Source of the DNA: Allohahella marinimesophila
GTDB taxonomy: Bacteria > Pseudomonadota > Gammaproteobacteria > Pseudomonadales > Oleiphilaceae
DNA length: 64,000 bases
Assembly: GCF_039538005.1 (NCBI RefSeq)
Contig: NZ_BAABBO010000007.1
Span: 558,001-622,000, forward strand
Direction: 5' to 3'
Positions 18,702 to 27,396 of this stretch are shown here, piece by piece. The position numbers and the translations under genes are program-made. Under the pieces are notes generated by a model, which had not been told where the DNA came from, searched no databases, and worked only from the letters and a program-made list of their open reading frames with translations. Numbering within the stretch: position 1 is the first letter of the stretch; the number at the start of each line of letters is the position of its first letter.

Positions 18702-20813
18702 TTACTGAGAGGCGCTCAGGGTACCGCGTGCATCGCTTCGGTGCACCAGGTATGGCGACCAGGCGCTGTCCGGCGAGGATCGCCACACCTGCTCATGCAA
18801 CCACAACATCGACTCCCGATCCTGCAGCAGTGAGGTCACTTCACTCCGAGTCATTGCGCCAGCCCCGTGCAACAGGCAGCGGCGTCGAAGCGTAGCCAGC
18901 ACCGTCGCCTTGATGCCACCGCGATGATGATGCCCCAACAGACGATGAACGTGATTGATTTCCGGGTCGATGACCGCCTGAACGAACCGACCACCCCTCA
19001 CCGGCCGCAGCTTGGACGGTGTGACCTTGGGCAGAATTCGCTCCAATTCCTCCCTGTCGGCTTCCTCGGGGGTGTGGAAGAAGCCATGCCGGTGCAGAAT
19101 ACCACCAAGCCTGACCTGGCTACTGAGTACCGAGGTCGGTGCAGCCAGTATCAATGGAATTGCGACTGGCAGCGACCACCAGAAAAAGGCGGTGTCCAGC
19201 CAGTAGGCAAAGGCGGCCCAGGCGATGGCCAGCAATGAACCCGGTGCCTGATGCACGATCGCATCGCGCCAGCGAAGCTCATCCGAGCGGTTCTGACCGG
19301 CCCACGAAAGCTTGAGGTTGAACAGACCCTCGATGACCGAACGGGTGTGGCTCAGCATCCGCACAGGTGCCAGCAGAACGCTGAGAATGATCTCGCCAAG
19401 CACACTCTTGAAAGCGGAACGCAGACCACCGAAACGTTTGACCTCTCCCTGCAGTATGGCGTCGAGCAAGGCCAGCAGCTTTGGTGCGAACAGCAGACCG
19501 GCAATCAGTGCCAGCAGCCATACTGCCTGGTCCGGCTCCCAACGGGGCCAGAGCGGATAAGGGCTGTAAGCGTCTGGAAAATAATCAATTGGCAACAGAT
19601 AGAGTCTCGCGGCAGCGATCGTGGTCAGGACCAGGAAGCTGAACCAGATTGGAGACGTGACATACGACATGATGCCGTTGAGGAAGGCGAGCCGATGGGC
19701 GAGTTTCAAGCGTCGCGCGCCGAGCATGATCCAGATATGCTGCAGGTTGCCTTTCGCCCAGCGCTTATCCCGCGTCAGCTCGTCGACCAGCGATGGGGGT
19801 GACTCCTCATAGGAGTGGGTCAGTTCTGGCTCAAGCCAGACCTCATACCCTGCGCGCCCCATATAGGCGGCCTCGACAAAGTCGTGACTGGTAATCGGCC
19901 CCTTGAACAGGCCAAAGCCACGCAGCTTTTTCAGACCACAATGCTGCATGAAGGCATCGACGCGAATAATGGCGTTATGCCCCCAGAATACAGCCTCGCC
20001 AAGCTGCAAACCCGCCAGGCCGCTGGTAAAGATCGGCCCGTACAGGCGATTGGCAAACTGCTGCGCCCTGGCAAAAACGCTTCGCGCGTTAATCAGTGAA
20101 GGCGCAGTCTGCAGAATGCCGACTCTGGGATTCAGCTGCATGAGCTGCACCATTTTCGTCAAAGTTTCTCCGGCCATGAGTGAATCGGCGTCGAGCACGA
20201 CGGCATAGCGATAATTCTTGCCCCAGCGTCTGAAGAAATCGGCGACGTTGCCACTCTTGTAGTTCTGGTTCAGCGGCCTGCGTCTGTAGAACAGCTTGCC
20301 GCCAGCATTCAGCGACTGGGTGAGGTCGTACCAGGCCGCCTGCTCCGCAAGCCAGACCTCTGGATCTCGGCTATCGGAAAGGATATAGAAGTCGAAATAT
20401 TCGAGTGCTCCCGTAGACTCGATAGACTTGTAGACGGCAGCGAGGCCACCGAGCGAGCGATCCACCGGTTCATTGTAGATGGGCATCAGCACGGCCGTTT
20501 TGGCAAAGGCGGCCTGCGAGCGCTGCCCTTCAGTCGAGGATCCCATGAGCGAATGCGGATCGCCACCGCGCAGTCTCAGAAGAAAACCAAAGACGCCCAA
20601 CCAGAACCCTATGGATATCCAACAGAACAGAATGGCGAAGACGACAATGATAGCGATTTCCAGGCCATCGTCACCGCGATATGGGAGGAGATTTTTCAAG
20701 AGCACAGCTGCAAAAACTGTCTGAATAACCACTAATGACGTCAGCACGAGACGTCGCAGCGCCACGACTATTGTCCAGCGTCGTTCGTGAGAGGCCTTGG
20801 CAGAATCAGTCAT
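18702..20813 (-). CDS. opgH: Osmoregulated periplasmic glucan glucosyltransferase OpgH
   Basis: A 703-residue inner-membrane GT2 enzyme that polymerises glucose from UDP-glucose for periplasmic glucans. Transmembrane helices occur near residues 20-45, 55-80 and in the C-terminal half. Catalytic elements: LMPIYNEPVDR, YILSDSRDPE, VVLDADSLM (DxD), TSHDFVEAA and DKRWAKGNLQH (the RxxRW-type motif). Compared with E. coli OpgH (847 residues) it lacks roughly the first 130 residues, the cytosolic part reported to bind FtsZ in E. coli. The ATG at 20813 overlaps the stop of the preceding small ORF by eight bases (ATGACTGA), so translation is coupled. An in-frame TTG lies two codons upstream. Confidence 0.94.
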   Translation of the reverse strand: MTDSAKASHERRWTIVVALRRLVLTSLVVIQTVFAAVLLKNLLPYRGDDGLEIAIIVVFAILFCWISIGFWLGVFGFLLRLRGGDPHSLMGSSTEGQRSQAAFAKTAVLMPIYNEPVDRSLGGLAAVYKSIESTGALEYFDFYILSDSRDPEVWLAEQAAWYDLTQSLNAGGKLFYRRRPLNQNYKSGNVADFFRRWGKNYRYAVVLDADSLMAGETLTKMVQLMQLNPRVGILQTAPSLINARSVFARAQQFANRLYGPIFTSGLAGLQLGEAVFWGHNAIIRVDAFMQHCGLKKLRGFGLFKGPITSHDFVEAAYMGRAGYEVWLEPELTHSYEESPPSLVDELTRDKRWAKGNLQHIWIMLGARRLKLAHRLAFLNGIMSYVTSPIWFSFLVLTTIAAARLYLLPIDYFPDAYSPYPLWPRWEPDQAVWLLALIAGLLFAPKLLALLDAILQGEVKRFGGLRSAFKSVLGEIILSVLLAPVRMLSHTRSVIEGLFNLKLSWAGQNRSDELRWRDAIVHQAPGSLLAIAWAAFAYWLDTAFFWWSLPVAIPLILAAPTSVLSSQVRLGGILHRHGFFHTPEEADREELERILPKVTPSKLRPVRGGRFVQAVIDPEINHVHRLLGHHHRGGIKATVLATLRRRCLLHGAGAMTRSEVTSLLQDRESMLWLHEQVWRSSPDSAWSPYLVHRSDARGTLSASQ

Positions 20814-21114
20814 AACCAATGCTGCCGCGATTCAAGGGGGGCGTGGGCTCTGCTGCGGGCGGCAGCTGATGACTGAACCGGCTGTCGAGCTCATCGATGA
20901 GCAGCGCCATCATTTCGGCACTGGAGGCCGCTTCGAGCGACCGCGCCACGATGCCGAGCACCTGCTGTCTCAGCTCGAGATTGAAATCAACCCGACGCGA
21001 TTTGAGATAGGAAATCGCGACACTCAGCGCATACTCACTGATTTCGAGGGACACAGGGTGGTGCCCCCGGCGCTCGTCACTGGCGGCGCCGGTCACATCC
21101 TGATTGGCGTTCAC
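20806..21114 (-). CDS. Unknown 102-residue protein between opgG and opgH
   Basis: I do not recognise this family. It starts with GTG at 21114, ten bases after the opgG stop, and ends in an eight-base overlap with opgH. The product is soluble, without signal peptide or transmembrane helix, and looks helical: an amphipathic segment around ISEYALSVAISYLKSRR (about 24-41), LRQQVLGIVARSLEAAS and AEMMALLIDELDSRF, then a Pro-rich tail. That it fills the space between two functionally linked genes with tight coupling argues it is real and serves glucan synthesis or its control. It could substitute for the cytosolic N-terminal region missing from OpgH here, which is speculation. The start codon has no clear ribosome site. 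Confidence 0.7.
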   Translation of the reverse strand: MNANQDVTGAASDERRGHHPVSLEISEYALSVAISYLKSRRVDFNLELRQQVLGIVARSLEAASSAEMMALLIDELDSRFSHQLPPAAEPTPPLNRGSIGYD

Positions 21115-21124
21115 TGCGCAAGGC

Positions 21125-22822
21125 TCACTGCTTGCCGAGGATAGTGTTATTCCACGGCAGGCGATAAGTCCAGGTCTCGGTCAGTGCAGCGCCGTCAGCT
21201 TCACGCTTCAGATAGGCTCGCAGGTTGAGCGCCTGATTGACTGCGGGCTTCGCCAGTATCGACAAGCGCCACTGCTGAGTCGCCTGGTTGTACTGCACAT
21301 AATGTTCGATCACTTCGGTGCCACCAAACCCGGACACCTGACTCAATACCTTGGCATCTGAAGGAAGTTCCGAGAGCGACCCGCCTTCGAAGTCTACAAT
21401 GAATCGATAAGCCCCTTCACTGTCGCCACCACCAATACGATTGCCGTCACCCACGAAAGTATGGCGGGCCTGTCCGGTATTGACGTCCTCGATATCATCA
21501 AAACCGACGATGACGTCGTAGGAAAAGCTGAATTCAGAGCCTGCCTTGACCGCCTGGCCGGGTTTCCAGAACGCCACGATATTATCATTCGTCTCATTAC
21601 TGGTAGGCAGTTGCGTCAGGACAATCGACCCCTTGCCCCAGCCCTCCACGGGTCGCACCATCATGCTAGGACGCTTTTCATAATGCGCCTCCATGTCACG
21701 GAACTCATCGAAATCGTCTGCACGCTGAATCAGCCCGAATGCGCCGACATTGTCGGTGGCAAAATAGTCCATCTCCAGCCCCACCGGGTTCAGCAGGGGG
21801 CGCCAGAGCCATTCACCGCTCAACCTGTCCTGAATCAGCAGACCGTCAGAATCATGAACTTCGGGTCTCCACTCACCAGTAGGCCGAGTCATGTTCTCGC
21901 CATAGAAATACATGCTTGTCAGCGGCGCGACGCCCAGGAGCTCGATATCGGTGCGCGGGAACAGTACATTCTGCACCCGAATGATTGTTCGTTCCCCAGG
22001 CGTAATCACAAACTTGTAGGCGCCAGCGATGCTCGGTCCATCGAGCAGTGCATACACCGTCATCGACTCGGCATCGGCGGCAGGCGGCTCCATCCAGAAC
22101 TCTGTAAATGATGGGAACTCTTCGCCTCGCGGTAGCCCTGTGTTGACAGCGATTCCCCGCGCCGATATCCCCCAGGCATTCCCTGTAGCCACAGCCCGAA
22201 AATAGCTGGCACCGGCGAATACCATGAACTGATCCTGCAGGTCGGCCTTATTGATTGGATGCGTCAGCTTGAAGCCGGCATAGCCGAGATCGTGAGGCAC
22301 CTTCCTTTCAAGCTCCGGATCGCTGAAGTTGAACCATTCGCGCTGAAAGGACAGCGGCTTTTGTTCACCGTTTTCAACGATGTTGATCTTGACGCTATGC
22401 TGGTAGAACAGGCCCGGTGGAATAAACATCACTTGAAAAGGCAGCGACCGATCCTTCCACAGACTTTTTTCAGGGTTGAATCGGATATTCTGATAATCCT
22501 GATAGCCGAGATCCTGCATGAATTCAGGAATCTCCTCAGGCGCCTTGTAAGAAGCTTTCGCAGCCTTTTCAGCCTTGCCGATCACTTTTGCGAACAGTGG
22601 ATCAGCCGCGTAGCTTGCACGTCCTTCACTTCGGCCATTGCCATCAGCTGCGACAGGCAGGCGCTGAGCTGGTGAAGCCTGATCTGAGACCACACTCGCC
22701 TTCTCGGACTTCTCTGCTGCGACTACGCTCGGGAGATAGTGGATGCTGCTGTAAACGGCCAGCCCGATGGCGGCCGAACTCATGAGGGGCAGTACTGCTT
22801 TCTTCAACAAACCCTGGTGCAT
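21125..22822 (-). CDS. opgG: Periplasmic glucan biosynthesis protein OpgG
   Basis: A 565-residue periplasmic protein of the OpgG/OpgD family that modifies or branches the nascent beta-glucan made by OpgH. The N terminus MHQGLLKKAVLPLMSS is followed by a hydrophobic stretch and a probable cleavage site around VVAAEK (residue 36). Family landmarks: YQDYQNIRFNPEKSLW, LPFQVMFIPPGLFY, FAGASYFRAVA, GRSGYGISARG-like segment GNAWGISARGIAVNTG, and RLSGEWLWRPL. It is about 50 residues longer than E. coli OpgG, mostly in a Ser/Ala-rich spacer after the signal sequence. The ATG at 22822 has AAGGA seven bases upstream. It heads the opgG-orf-opgH-yffB operon. Confidence 0.94.
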   Translation of the reverse strand: MHQGLLKKAVLPLMSSAAIGLAVYSSIHYLPSVVAAEKSEKASVVSDQASPAQRLPVAADGNGRSEGRASYAADPLFAKVIGKAEKAAKASYKAPEEIPEFMQDLGYQDYQNIRFNPEKSLWKDRSLPFQVMFIPPGLFYQHSVKINIVENGEQKPLSFQREWFNFSDPELERKVPHDLGYAGFKLTHPINKADLQDQFMVFAGASYFRAVATGNAWGISARGIAVNTGLPRGEEFPSFTEFWMEPPAADAESMTVYALLDGPSIAGAYKFVITPGERTIIRVQNVLFPRTDIELLGVAPLTSMYFYGENMTRPTGEWRPEVHDSDGLLIQDRLSGEWLWRPLLNPVGLEMDYFATDNVGAFGLIQRADDFDEFRDMEAHYEKRPSMMVRPVEGWGKGSIVLTQLPTSNETNDNIVAFWKPGQAVKAGSEFSFSYDVIVGFDDIEDVNTGQARHTFVGDGNRIGGGDSEGAYRFIVDFEGGSLSELPSDAKVLSQVSGFGGTEVIEHYVQYNQATQQWRLSILAKPAVNQALNLRAYLKREADGAALTETWTYRLPWNNTILGKQ

Positions 22823-23104
22823 CTTGAGTCCTTTTAGGATGGCTTGATTCTTCTTCCGTCTGAACTATCGAATTTGGTTCAGTTGCCAGTATTACGATCT
22901 CGCCCTCTCCACAGATTGCTGGAGCACACAGTTTATATGCTACAAGCATGCCAGCGGAAGTCCGCCTCGGCGATCCGCGCGGTGCCGAGTCGAACACTAT
23001 GGTCAGGCGGTGCTGTGAACGCTTACACTGGCGGGAAAGGGAGTACGAAATCCAGAGCGGGACAGCTGCCTGGCTAACAAGAATTCGACAGGAGAGAACC
23101 AGCA

Positions 23105-23578
23105 ATGCAAGGCGACCAGAAACTGATCCAGAGCCTCAACGGCATTCTGACTTACGAACTCACGTCCATCAATCAGTACTTCCTCCACGCCAGGATGTTC
23201 CGCCATCTAGGTCTCGAGGCCCTGAACGGCAAAAGTTATAGCAAATCGATCGAAGACATGAAACAGGCCGATCGGCTGATCGAACGTATACTCTTCCTGC
23301 AAGGGCTGCCTAACCTGCAGAAGCTCGGCAAGCTCAGCATAGGCGAACACCCTGAGGAAATGCTGCGGGCAGATCTCGGCTTTGCTGTGGCCCAGCTGCC
23401 CTTGCTTCGCGATGGCATCAGTCTCTGCGAAGTCAGTAGAGACTTCGTCAGCCGCGACCTGCTTGAAGGCATTCTGCACTACGAAGAGGAACACATCGAC
23501 TGGATTGAAACGCAGCTATCGCTGGTCAGCACCATCGGCATCGAGCGCTATCTGCAATCACAGATGTCTTCAGACTGA
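23105..23578 (+). CDS. bfr: Bacterioferritin, heme-binding subunit lacking ferroxidase ligands
   Basis: A 157-residue bacterioferritin that aligns by eye without gaps to E. coli Bfr over its first 130 residues. Of the di-iron ligands Glu18, Glu127 and His130 are present, but position 51 is Asp, His54 is Gln and Glu94 is Ala. The heme-ligating Met52 is kept (IEDMKQADR). It should therefore assemble into the 24-mer and bind heme but not form a normal ferroxidase centre. An AGGAGA site precedes the ATG at 23105. The second subunit gene follows after 18 bases and bfd after that, so the three probably act together in iron storage and release. Confidence 0.93.
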   Translation: MQGDQKLIQSLNGILTYELTSINQYFLHARMFRHLGLEALNGKSYSKSIEDMKQADRLIERILFLQGLPNLQKLGKLSIGEHPEEMLRADLGFAVAQLPLLRDGISLCEVSRDFVSRDLLEGILHYEEEHIDWIETQLSLVSTIGIERYLQSQMSSD

Positions 23579-23596
23579 TAACAAGGACACTTCGTC

Positions 23597-24076
23597 ATGA
23601 AAGGTAACGTCAACATCATTTCTGCGCTTAACAGGCTTCTGGCCAACGAACTCAGCGCCATTGATCAGTACTTCATACATGCCGAGCTGTATCTGGACAT
23701 GGGGCTGAACAAGCTGCACGAGCATAGCACCCACGAATCCGCCCACGAGAAATTGCACGCGACCGAGCTCATTCAGCGCATCCTCTTTCTCGAAGGACAG
23801 CCGGACCTGGAGACTCGCGATACCCTCCTCGTGGGCAGTACGGTCGAAGAAATGCTGCATAACGACCTTACGGTTGAATACAAGGTTGCCGACATGCTTC
23901 GAGAGACCATGGCGCTTTGCGAGCGTGAACAGGATTTCGGGACTCGAAGAATGCTGGGCGTTCTGCTGGAGGATACGGAAATGGATCACGCGTACTTTCT
24001 TGAGCGTCAGTTAAGCCTGATCAAGTTGATAGGTGTGGAAAATTACATGCAGTCACAGATGGCTGCACAGGCTTAA
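23597..24076 (+). CDS. bfr: Bacterioferritin, ferroxidase subunit lacking the heme methionine
   Basis: A 159-residue bacterioferritin paralogous to the preceding gene. Its ferroxidase ligands are all present: Glu18 (LLANELSAIDQYF), Glu51 and His54 (AHEKLHATE), Glu94 (DLTVEYKVAD), and the Glu/His pair at 128 and 131 (DTEMDHAYF) after a one-residue insertion. The heme ligand Met52 is replaced by Lys. This subunit should oxidise Fe(II) but not bind heme, complementing its neighbour in a heteropolymer, as described for two-subunit bacterioferritins of Pseudomonas and Neisseria. It is transcribed with the upstream subunit (18-base gap). The first residues MKGNVNIISALNRLLANELS match the usual start. 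Confidence 0.93.
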   Translation: MKGNVNIISALNRLLANELSAIDQYFIHAELYLDMGLNKLHEHSTHESAHEKLHATELIQRILFLEGQPDLETRDTLLVGSTVEEMLHNDLTVEYKVADMLRETMALCEREQDFGTRRMLGVLLEDTEMDHAYFLERQLSLIKLIGVENYMQSQMAAQA

Positions 24077-24087
24077 CACGAAGCTAA

Positions 24088-24116
24088 TTGACAACAATTC
24101 TCATTATCACTACATT
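24088..24116 (+). promoter_or_regulatory. Predicted sigma70 promoter with overlapping Fur box for bfd
   Basis: TTGACA (24088-24093), a 17-base spacer and TACATT (24111-24116) form a near-consensus promoter. Bases 24090-24108, read on the minus strand, are GATAATGAGAATTGTTGTC, matching about 14 of 19 positions of the consensus Fur box GATAATGATAATCATTATC. The box overlaps the -35 and spacer, the position expected for Fur repression. It would make bfd inducible by iron starvation independently of the bfr genes. Confidence 0.8.
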
Positions 24117-24142
24117 ACGTACATAGCTTGAGGAGATCAGTT

Positions 24143-24388
24143 ATGTACGTGTGTGTTTGTGCTGGTGTGACCGATAGAATGATTGAAGCTGCCGTCCGGG
24201 ATGGCACCAGGCGAATGAAGGATATTGTCGAGACCTTTCAACTCGGCAAAACCTGCGCCACCTGTGTCGAAATGGCCCAGGACATCATGCAACAGTCGAT
24301 CAACAACCTCGATCTCGCTTACGACCTCATGAGCCAGGAACCGGCGCAGTTGCCTGCGTATGAAAACAATCTCCAAATGAGCGCCTGA
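24143..24388 (+). CDS. bfd: Bacterioferritin-associated ferredoxin
   Basis: An 81-residue [2Fe-2S] ferredoxin. Cluster ligands are the two cysteines of MYVCVCAGVTD (residues 4 and 6) and CATC in LGKTCATCVEMAQDIM (about 38 and 41), the BFD/Fer2_BFD pattern. In Pseudomonas, Bfd docks on heme-bearing bacterioferritin and passes electrons to release stored iron. The ATG at 24143 has AGGAG seven bases upstream; the frame is open five codons further up but without a better site. A Fur-box promoter directly precedes it. The C-terminal 20 residues beyond the domain (QEPAQLPAYENNLQMSA) are longer than in the E. coli protein. Confidence 0.96.
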   Translation: MYVCVCAGVTDRMIEAAVRDGTRRMKDIVETFQLGKTCATCVEMAQDIMQQSINNLDLAYDLMSQEPAQLPAYENNLQMSA

Positions 24389-24410
24389 GAGGCGCTCGAC
24401 GAGACTCCGC

Positions 24411-24806
24411 CTATTCTGCTACGGATGACGGCCCCGCTGCCAGCGCTGCCCAGATCAGACTCAACCACGCCACCATCAGGCACATACCGCCAGCCGGCGT
24501 TATCTTCAATACCGACTTCGCGTCCATGATGAAGGCAGCATAGATACTGCCTGAAAACATCAGGGTTCCCAGCACGAACAGCCCACCTGAAAGCCCCAGC
24601 CTGAACACCAGCATCGGATTCAGTGGCGTGAGCATGGCCAGAGCCAATGCCAGCAGCGTCACAGCATGCACCTGATGGTAGCGCACCGCTGTCATCACGG
24701 AGCGAAAGGCCTCGTCGTCAATCCGGACTTTCAGACCATGTTCGGCATAAGCTCCCATCGCGATCGCCGTGCAGCCGAGCACAGCTGCCAGTATCAGTAA
24801 AAGCAT
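24411..24806 (-). CDS. DUF423 membrane protein (YgdD family)
   Basis: A 131-residue protein with four predicted transmembrane helices. It shows the DUF423 pattern: GAYAEHGLK after the first helix, VRYHQVHAVTLLALAL, GLFVLGTLMFSGSIYAAF, and ITPAGGMCLMVAWLSL. No catalytic residues are known and the function is not established. It is preceded on the same strand by ilvD, whose stop lies five bases upstream of its ATG at 24806, so the two are likely co-transcribed. It converges with bfd, the gap being 22 bases and without a clear terminator. Confidence 0.92.
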   Translation of the reverse strand: MLLLILAAVLGCTAIAMGAYAEHGLKVRIDDEAFRSVMTAVRYHQVHAVTLLALALAMLTPLNPMLVFRLGLSGGLFVLGTLMFSGSIYAAFIMDAKSVLKITPAGGMCLMVAWLSLIWAALAAGPSSVAE

Positions 24807-24811
24807 GGGCT

Positions 24812-26533
24812 TCAGAGCTCCAGATCCTTGTCGGTAATAGCCCCTTCGGACGCCGACGACACTGTATGAGCAAACTTGGCCAGCACGCCACGGGTGTACT
24901 TAGGCTTGGGCTTGCGCCAGGCCTGCCTGCGGGCTTCGAGTTCGGTCTCACTGACATCCATATTGAGCGTGTGGGATTCAGCATCGATGGTGATGGTATC
25001 GCCATTCTTCACCAGGGCAATTGGGCCACCGACACAGGCTTCAGGCGAAATATGACCCACGACGAAGCCATGTGTTCCGCCGGAAAAGCGGCCATCGGTG
25101 ATCAGCGCAACGTCATTGCCAAGTCCCTGCCCCATGATGGCACCGGTATGACTCAGCATTTCCTGCATGCCTGGCCCACCCTTCGGGCCTTCATAGCGAA
25201 TGACGATCACCTCTCCCTTCTTCACCTTGCCATCGAGAATGCCCTTGAGTGCCTTTTCGCCCGAATCGAATACTCTTGCCTTGCCGGAAAACCGGAGTCC
25301 TTCCTTCCCTGAAATCTTGGCCACCGCGCCTTCTGGAGCAAGCGAGCCTTCGAGCATCACCAGATGGCTGTCTTTCTTGATCGGCTTGTCGAGGCTATAG
25401 ATGATCTTTTGACCTTTTGGATAATCCTTGACGTTTTTCAGGTTCTCCGCCAGCGTTTTACCCGTTACAGTGAGGCAGTCGCCATGGAGAAGGCCAGCCT
25501 TGAGCAGGCGCTTCATCAGCGGTTGAATGCCGCCGATCTCGATGAGATCAGACATCATATATGCCCCGCTCGGGCGGAGGTCTGCCACAACAGGGACCTT
25601 CTTGCCGATTCGGCTAAAATCCTTGAGGGTCAGTTTCACACCTATCGAGTGCGCCATGGCCAGCAGGTGCAGCACAACGTTGGTGGACCCGCCCAGCGCT
25701 ATGCTGACGGTGATGGCATTTTCGAAGGCTGCCTTGGTCATGATGTCCTTCGGCGTAATCTGCTTCTTGATCAGCTGCACCACGGCTTCGCCGGCCCTGC
25801 GACAATCGTCCGCTTTCTCATCGGAAATCGCTGCCTGGGCGGAGCTATTCGGCAGACTCATTCCCAGCGCCTCGATGGCTGAAGCCATCGAGTTGGCGGT
25901 ATACATGCCGCCGCAGGAGCCTGGACCGGGAATCGCTTTCGATTCGATCTCATGCAGCTCTTTTGCGTCGATACGGTTTGAGCTGTAAGCGCCAACGGCT
26001 TCGAACACTGACACGATATCGATATTTTTGCCGTCATGGACGCCTGGCAAAATCGTGCCCCCGTAGACGAAAACCGATGGCCGGTTGAGTCTCGCCATGG
26101 CCATGAGACAACCGGGCATATTCTTGTCACAACCGCCTATGGTCACCAGACCATCGTAGCCCTGGCAGGCGATGACGGTTTCGATCGAGTCTGCAATGAC
26201 CTCGCGGGAGACAAGGCTGTACTTCATACCCTCGGTACCCATCGAGATACCGTCTGAAATGGTGATGGTATTGAAGATGACGCTTTTGCCGCCAGCCATG
26301 TCAGCACCTTCGCCAGCGAAATCCGCGAGCTTGTTGATGTGCATGTTGCAGGGCGTCACCATGCTCCAGGTCGATGCGATACCCACGACAGGCTTGCTGA
26401 AATCATCTTCGCTGAAACCGACGGGGCGTAACATGGCGCGGCTGGCAGCGCGCGATACACCATCGACAATCGACGATGAATGGCGGCGGTTTTCGGTGGA
26501 AGGGTTATCCTGGCTGCGGGTTTTATTGGTCAT
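24812..26533 (-). CDS. ilvD: Dihydroxy-acid dehydratase
   Basis: A 573-residue Fe-S dehydratase of the branched-chain amino acid pathway (2,3-dihydroxy-3-methylbutanoate to 2-oxoisovalerate, and the isoleucine counterpart). Cluster-associated cysteines appear in MVTPCNMHINKLAD and in TIGGCDKNMPGCLMAM; PGSCGGMYTANSMA is also diagnostic, and the C terminus has LITDGRFSGGTHGFVVGH. The frame is open 20 codons further upstream, but the ATG at 26533 begins MTNKTRSQDNPSTENRRHSS, matching the length of the shorter (about 560-residue) IlvD class. No other ilv genes are next to it. Downstream gene is the DUF423 protein. Confidence 0.96.
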   Translation of the reverse strand: MTNKTRSQDNPSTENRRHSSSIVDGVSRAASRAMLRPVGFSEDDFSKPVVGIASTWSMVTPCNMHINKLADFAGEGADMAGGKSVIFNTITISDGISMGTEGMKYSLVSREVIADSIETVIACQGYDGLVTIGGCDKNMPGCLMAMARLNRPSVFVYGGTILPGVHDGKNIDIVSVFEAVGAYSSNRIDAKELHEIESKAIPGPGSCGGMYTANSMASAIEALGMSLPNSSAQAAISDEKADDCRRAGEAVVQLIKKQITPKDIMTKAAFENAITVSIALGGSTNVVLHLLAMAHSIGVKLTLKDFSRIGKKVPVVADLRPSGAYMMSDLIEIGGIQPLMKRLLKAGLLHGDCLTVTGKTLAENLKNVKDYPKGQKIIYSLDKPIKKDSHLVMLEGSLAPEGAVAKISGKEGLRFSGKARVFDSGEKALKGILDGKVKKGEVIVIRYEGPKGGPGMQEMLSHTGAIMGQGLGNDVALITDGRFSGGTHGFVVGHISPEACVGGPIALVKNGDTITIDAESHTLNMDVSETELEARRQAWRKPKPKYTRGVLAKFAHTVSSASEGAITDKDLEL

Positions 26534-26621
26534 GGCACTCGTCTTCTGGCTGAAACAGCCCGCTAGCTTAGAACCCAGACCGGATCGAAGCAAGCCTCAG
26601 CCGCCGCGAAGGCGGCATACT

Positions 26622-27362
26622 TCACTTGGCAGCGGGCAAACTGGCATGTATGGCGCGTAGAACAGCGCCAGGATCTCGAGCCTGGGTGATTGGCCGGCCT
26701 ATGACGAGGTAGTCACTGCCAGCAGCACGCGCCTCTTCCGGGCTCGCCACGCGCTTCTGATCATCCGGCTTTGATTGAACAGGTTGATCTGGCGCTGCCA
26801 CGGGCCGGATGCCCGGCGTTATGGTCAGGCAACTGTCACCATAGGCGGCCTTCAGGCCGGCGACTTCGTGCACTGAACAGACCACGCCATCCAGCTCTGC
26901 CGCCATGGCCAATCCAGCAAGGCGCTTGGTGACATCTGCGATCGAAGGTCCGAAGCCGAGCTCGCCGAAAGCTTCTTCACTGAAGCTGGTGAGCACCGTC
27001 ACCGCAATCAGCAGCGGCGGGTTCTCGAATTCGGCGAGTGCCTCGCGACTGGCACGCATCATTTCACTGCCGCCGGAAGCGTGCACATTTACCATCCAGA
27101 CGCCCAGTCGGGCAGCTTCACGCACGGCCGCGGCGCAAGTATTGGGTATATCGTGGAACTTGAGATCGAGGAAGATATCGAAGCCGCGCTGACGCAGCTG
27201 CCCAATCAGGGCCGGGCCGCAGGCGGTGAACAATTCCTTGCCGATCTTCAGCCGACACAGCGAAGGGTCGAGATGTTGAATAAGGCTGGTCACGAGATCC
27301 CTATGGGGCGTATCGAGCGCCACGATGATCCGGGGTTCGGTACTGCTAGGTGCAAGACTCAT
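26622..27362 (-). CDS. pyrF: Orotidine 5'-phosphate decarboxylase
   Basis: A 246-residue TIM-barrel enzyme converting OMP to UMP, the last step of pyrimidine synthesis. The IIVALDTP strand, the catalytic FLDLKFHDIPNTCAAAV (Asp-Lys-Asp network), VNVHASGG, LIAVTVLTS and the phosphate-binding TPGIRP and DYLVIGRPIT motifs are all visible. The C terminus contains a short insertion (AAPDQPVQSKPDDQKRVASP) of the kind usual in proteobacteria. It follows lapB on the minus strand with a 34-base gap, the arrangement lapA-lapB-pyrF being common in gammaproteobacteria. Confidence 0.97.
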   Translation of the reverse strand: MSLAPSSTEPRIIVALDTPHRDLVTSLIQHLDPSLCRLKIGKELFTACGPALIGQLRQRGFDIFLDLKFHDIPNTCAAAVREAARLGVWMVNVHASGGSEMMRASREALAEFENPPLLIAVTVLTSFSEEAFGELGFGPSIADVTKRLAGLAMAAELDGVVCSVHEVAGLKAAYGDSCLTITPGIRPVAAPDQPVQSKPDDQKRVASPEEARAAGSDYLVIGRPITQARDPGAVLRAIHASLPAAK

Positions 27363-27396
27363 CTCGCTGTGTTCCTTTTGAATTGAGGGATTTTAC

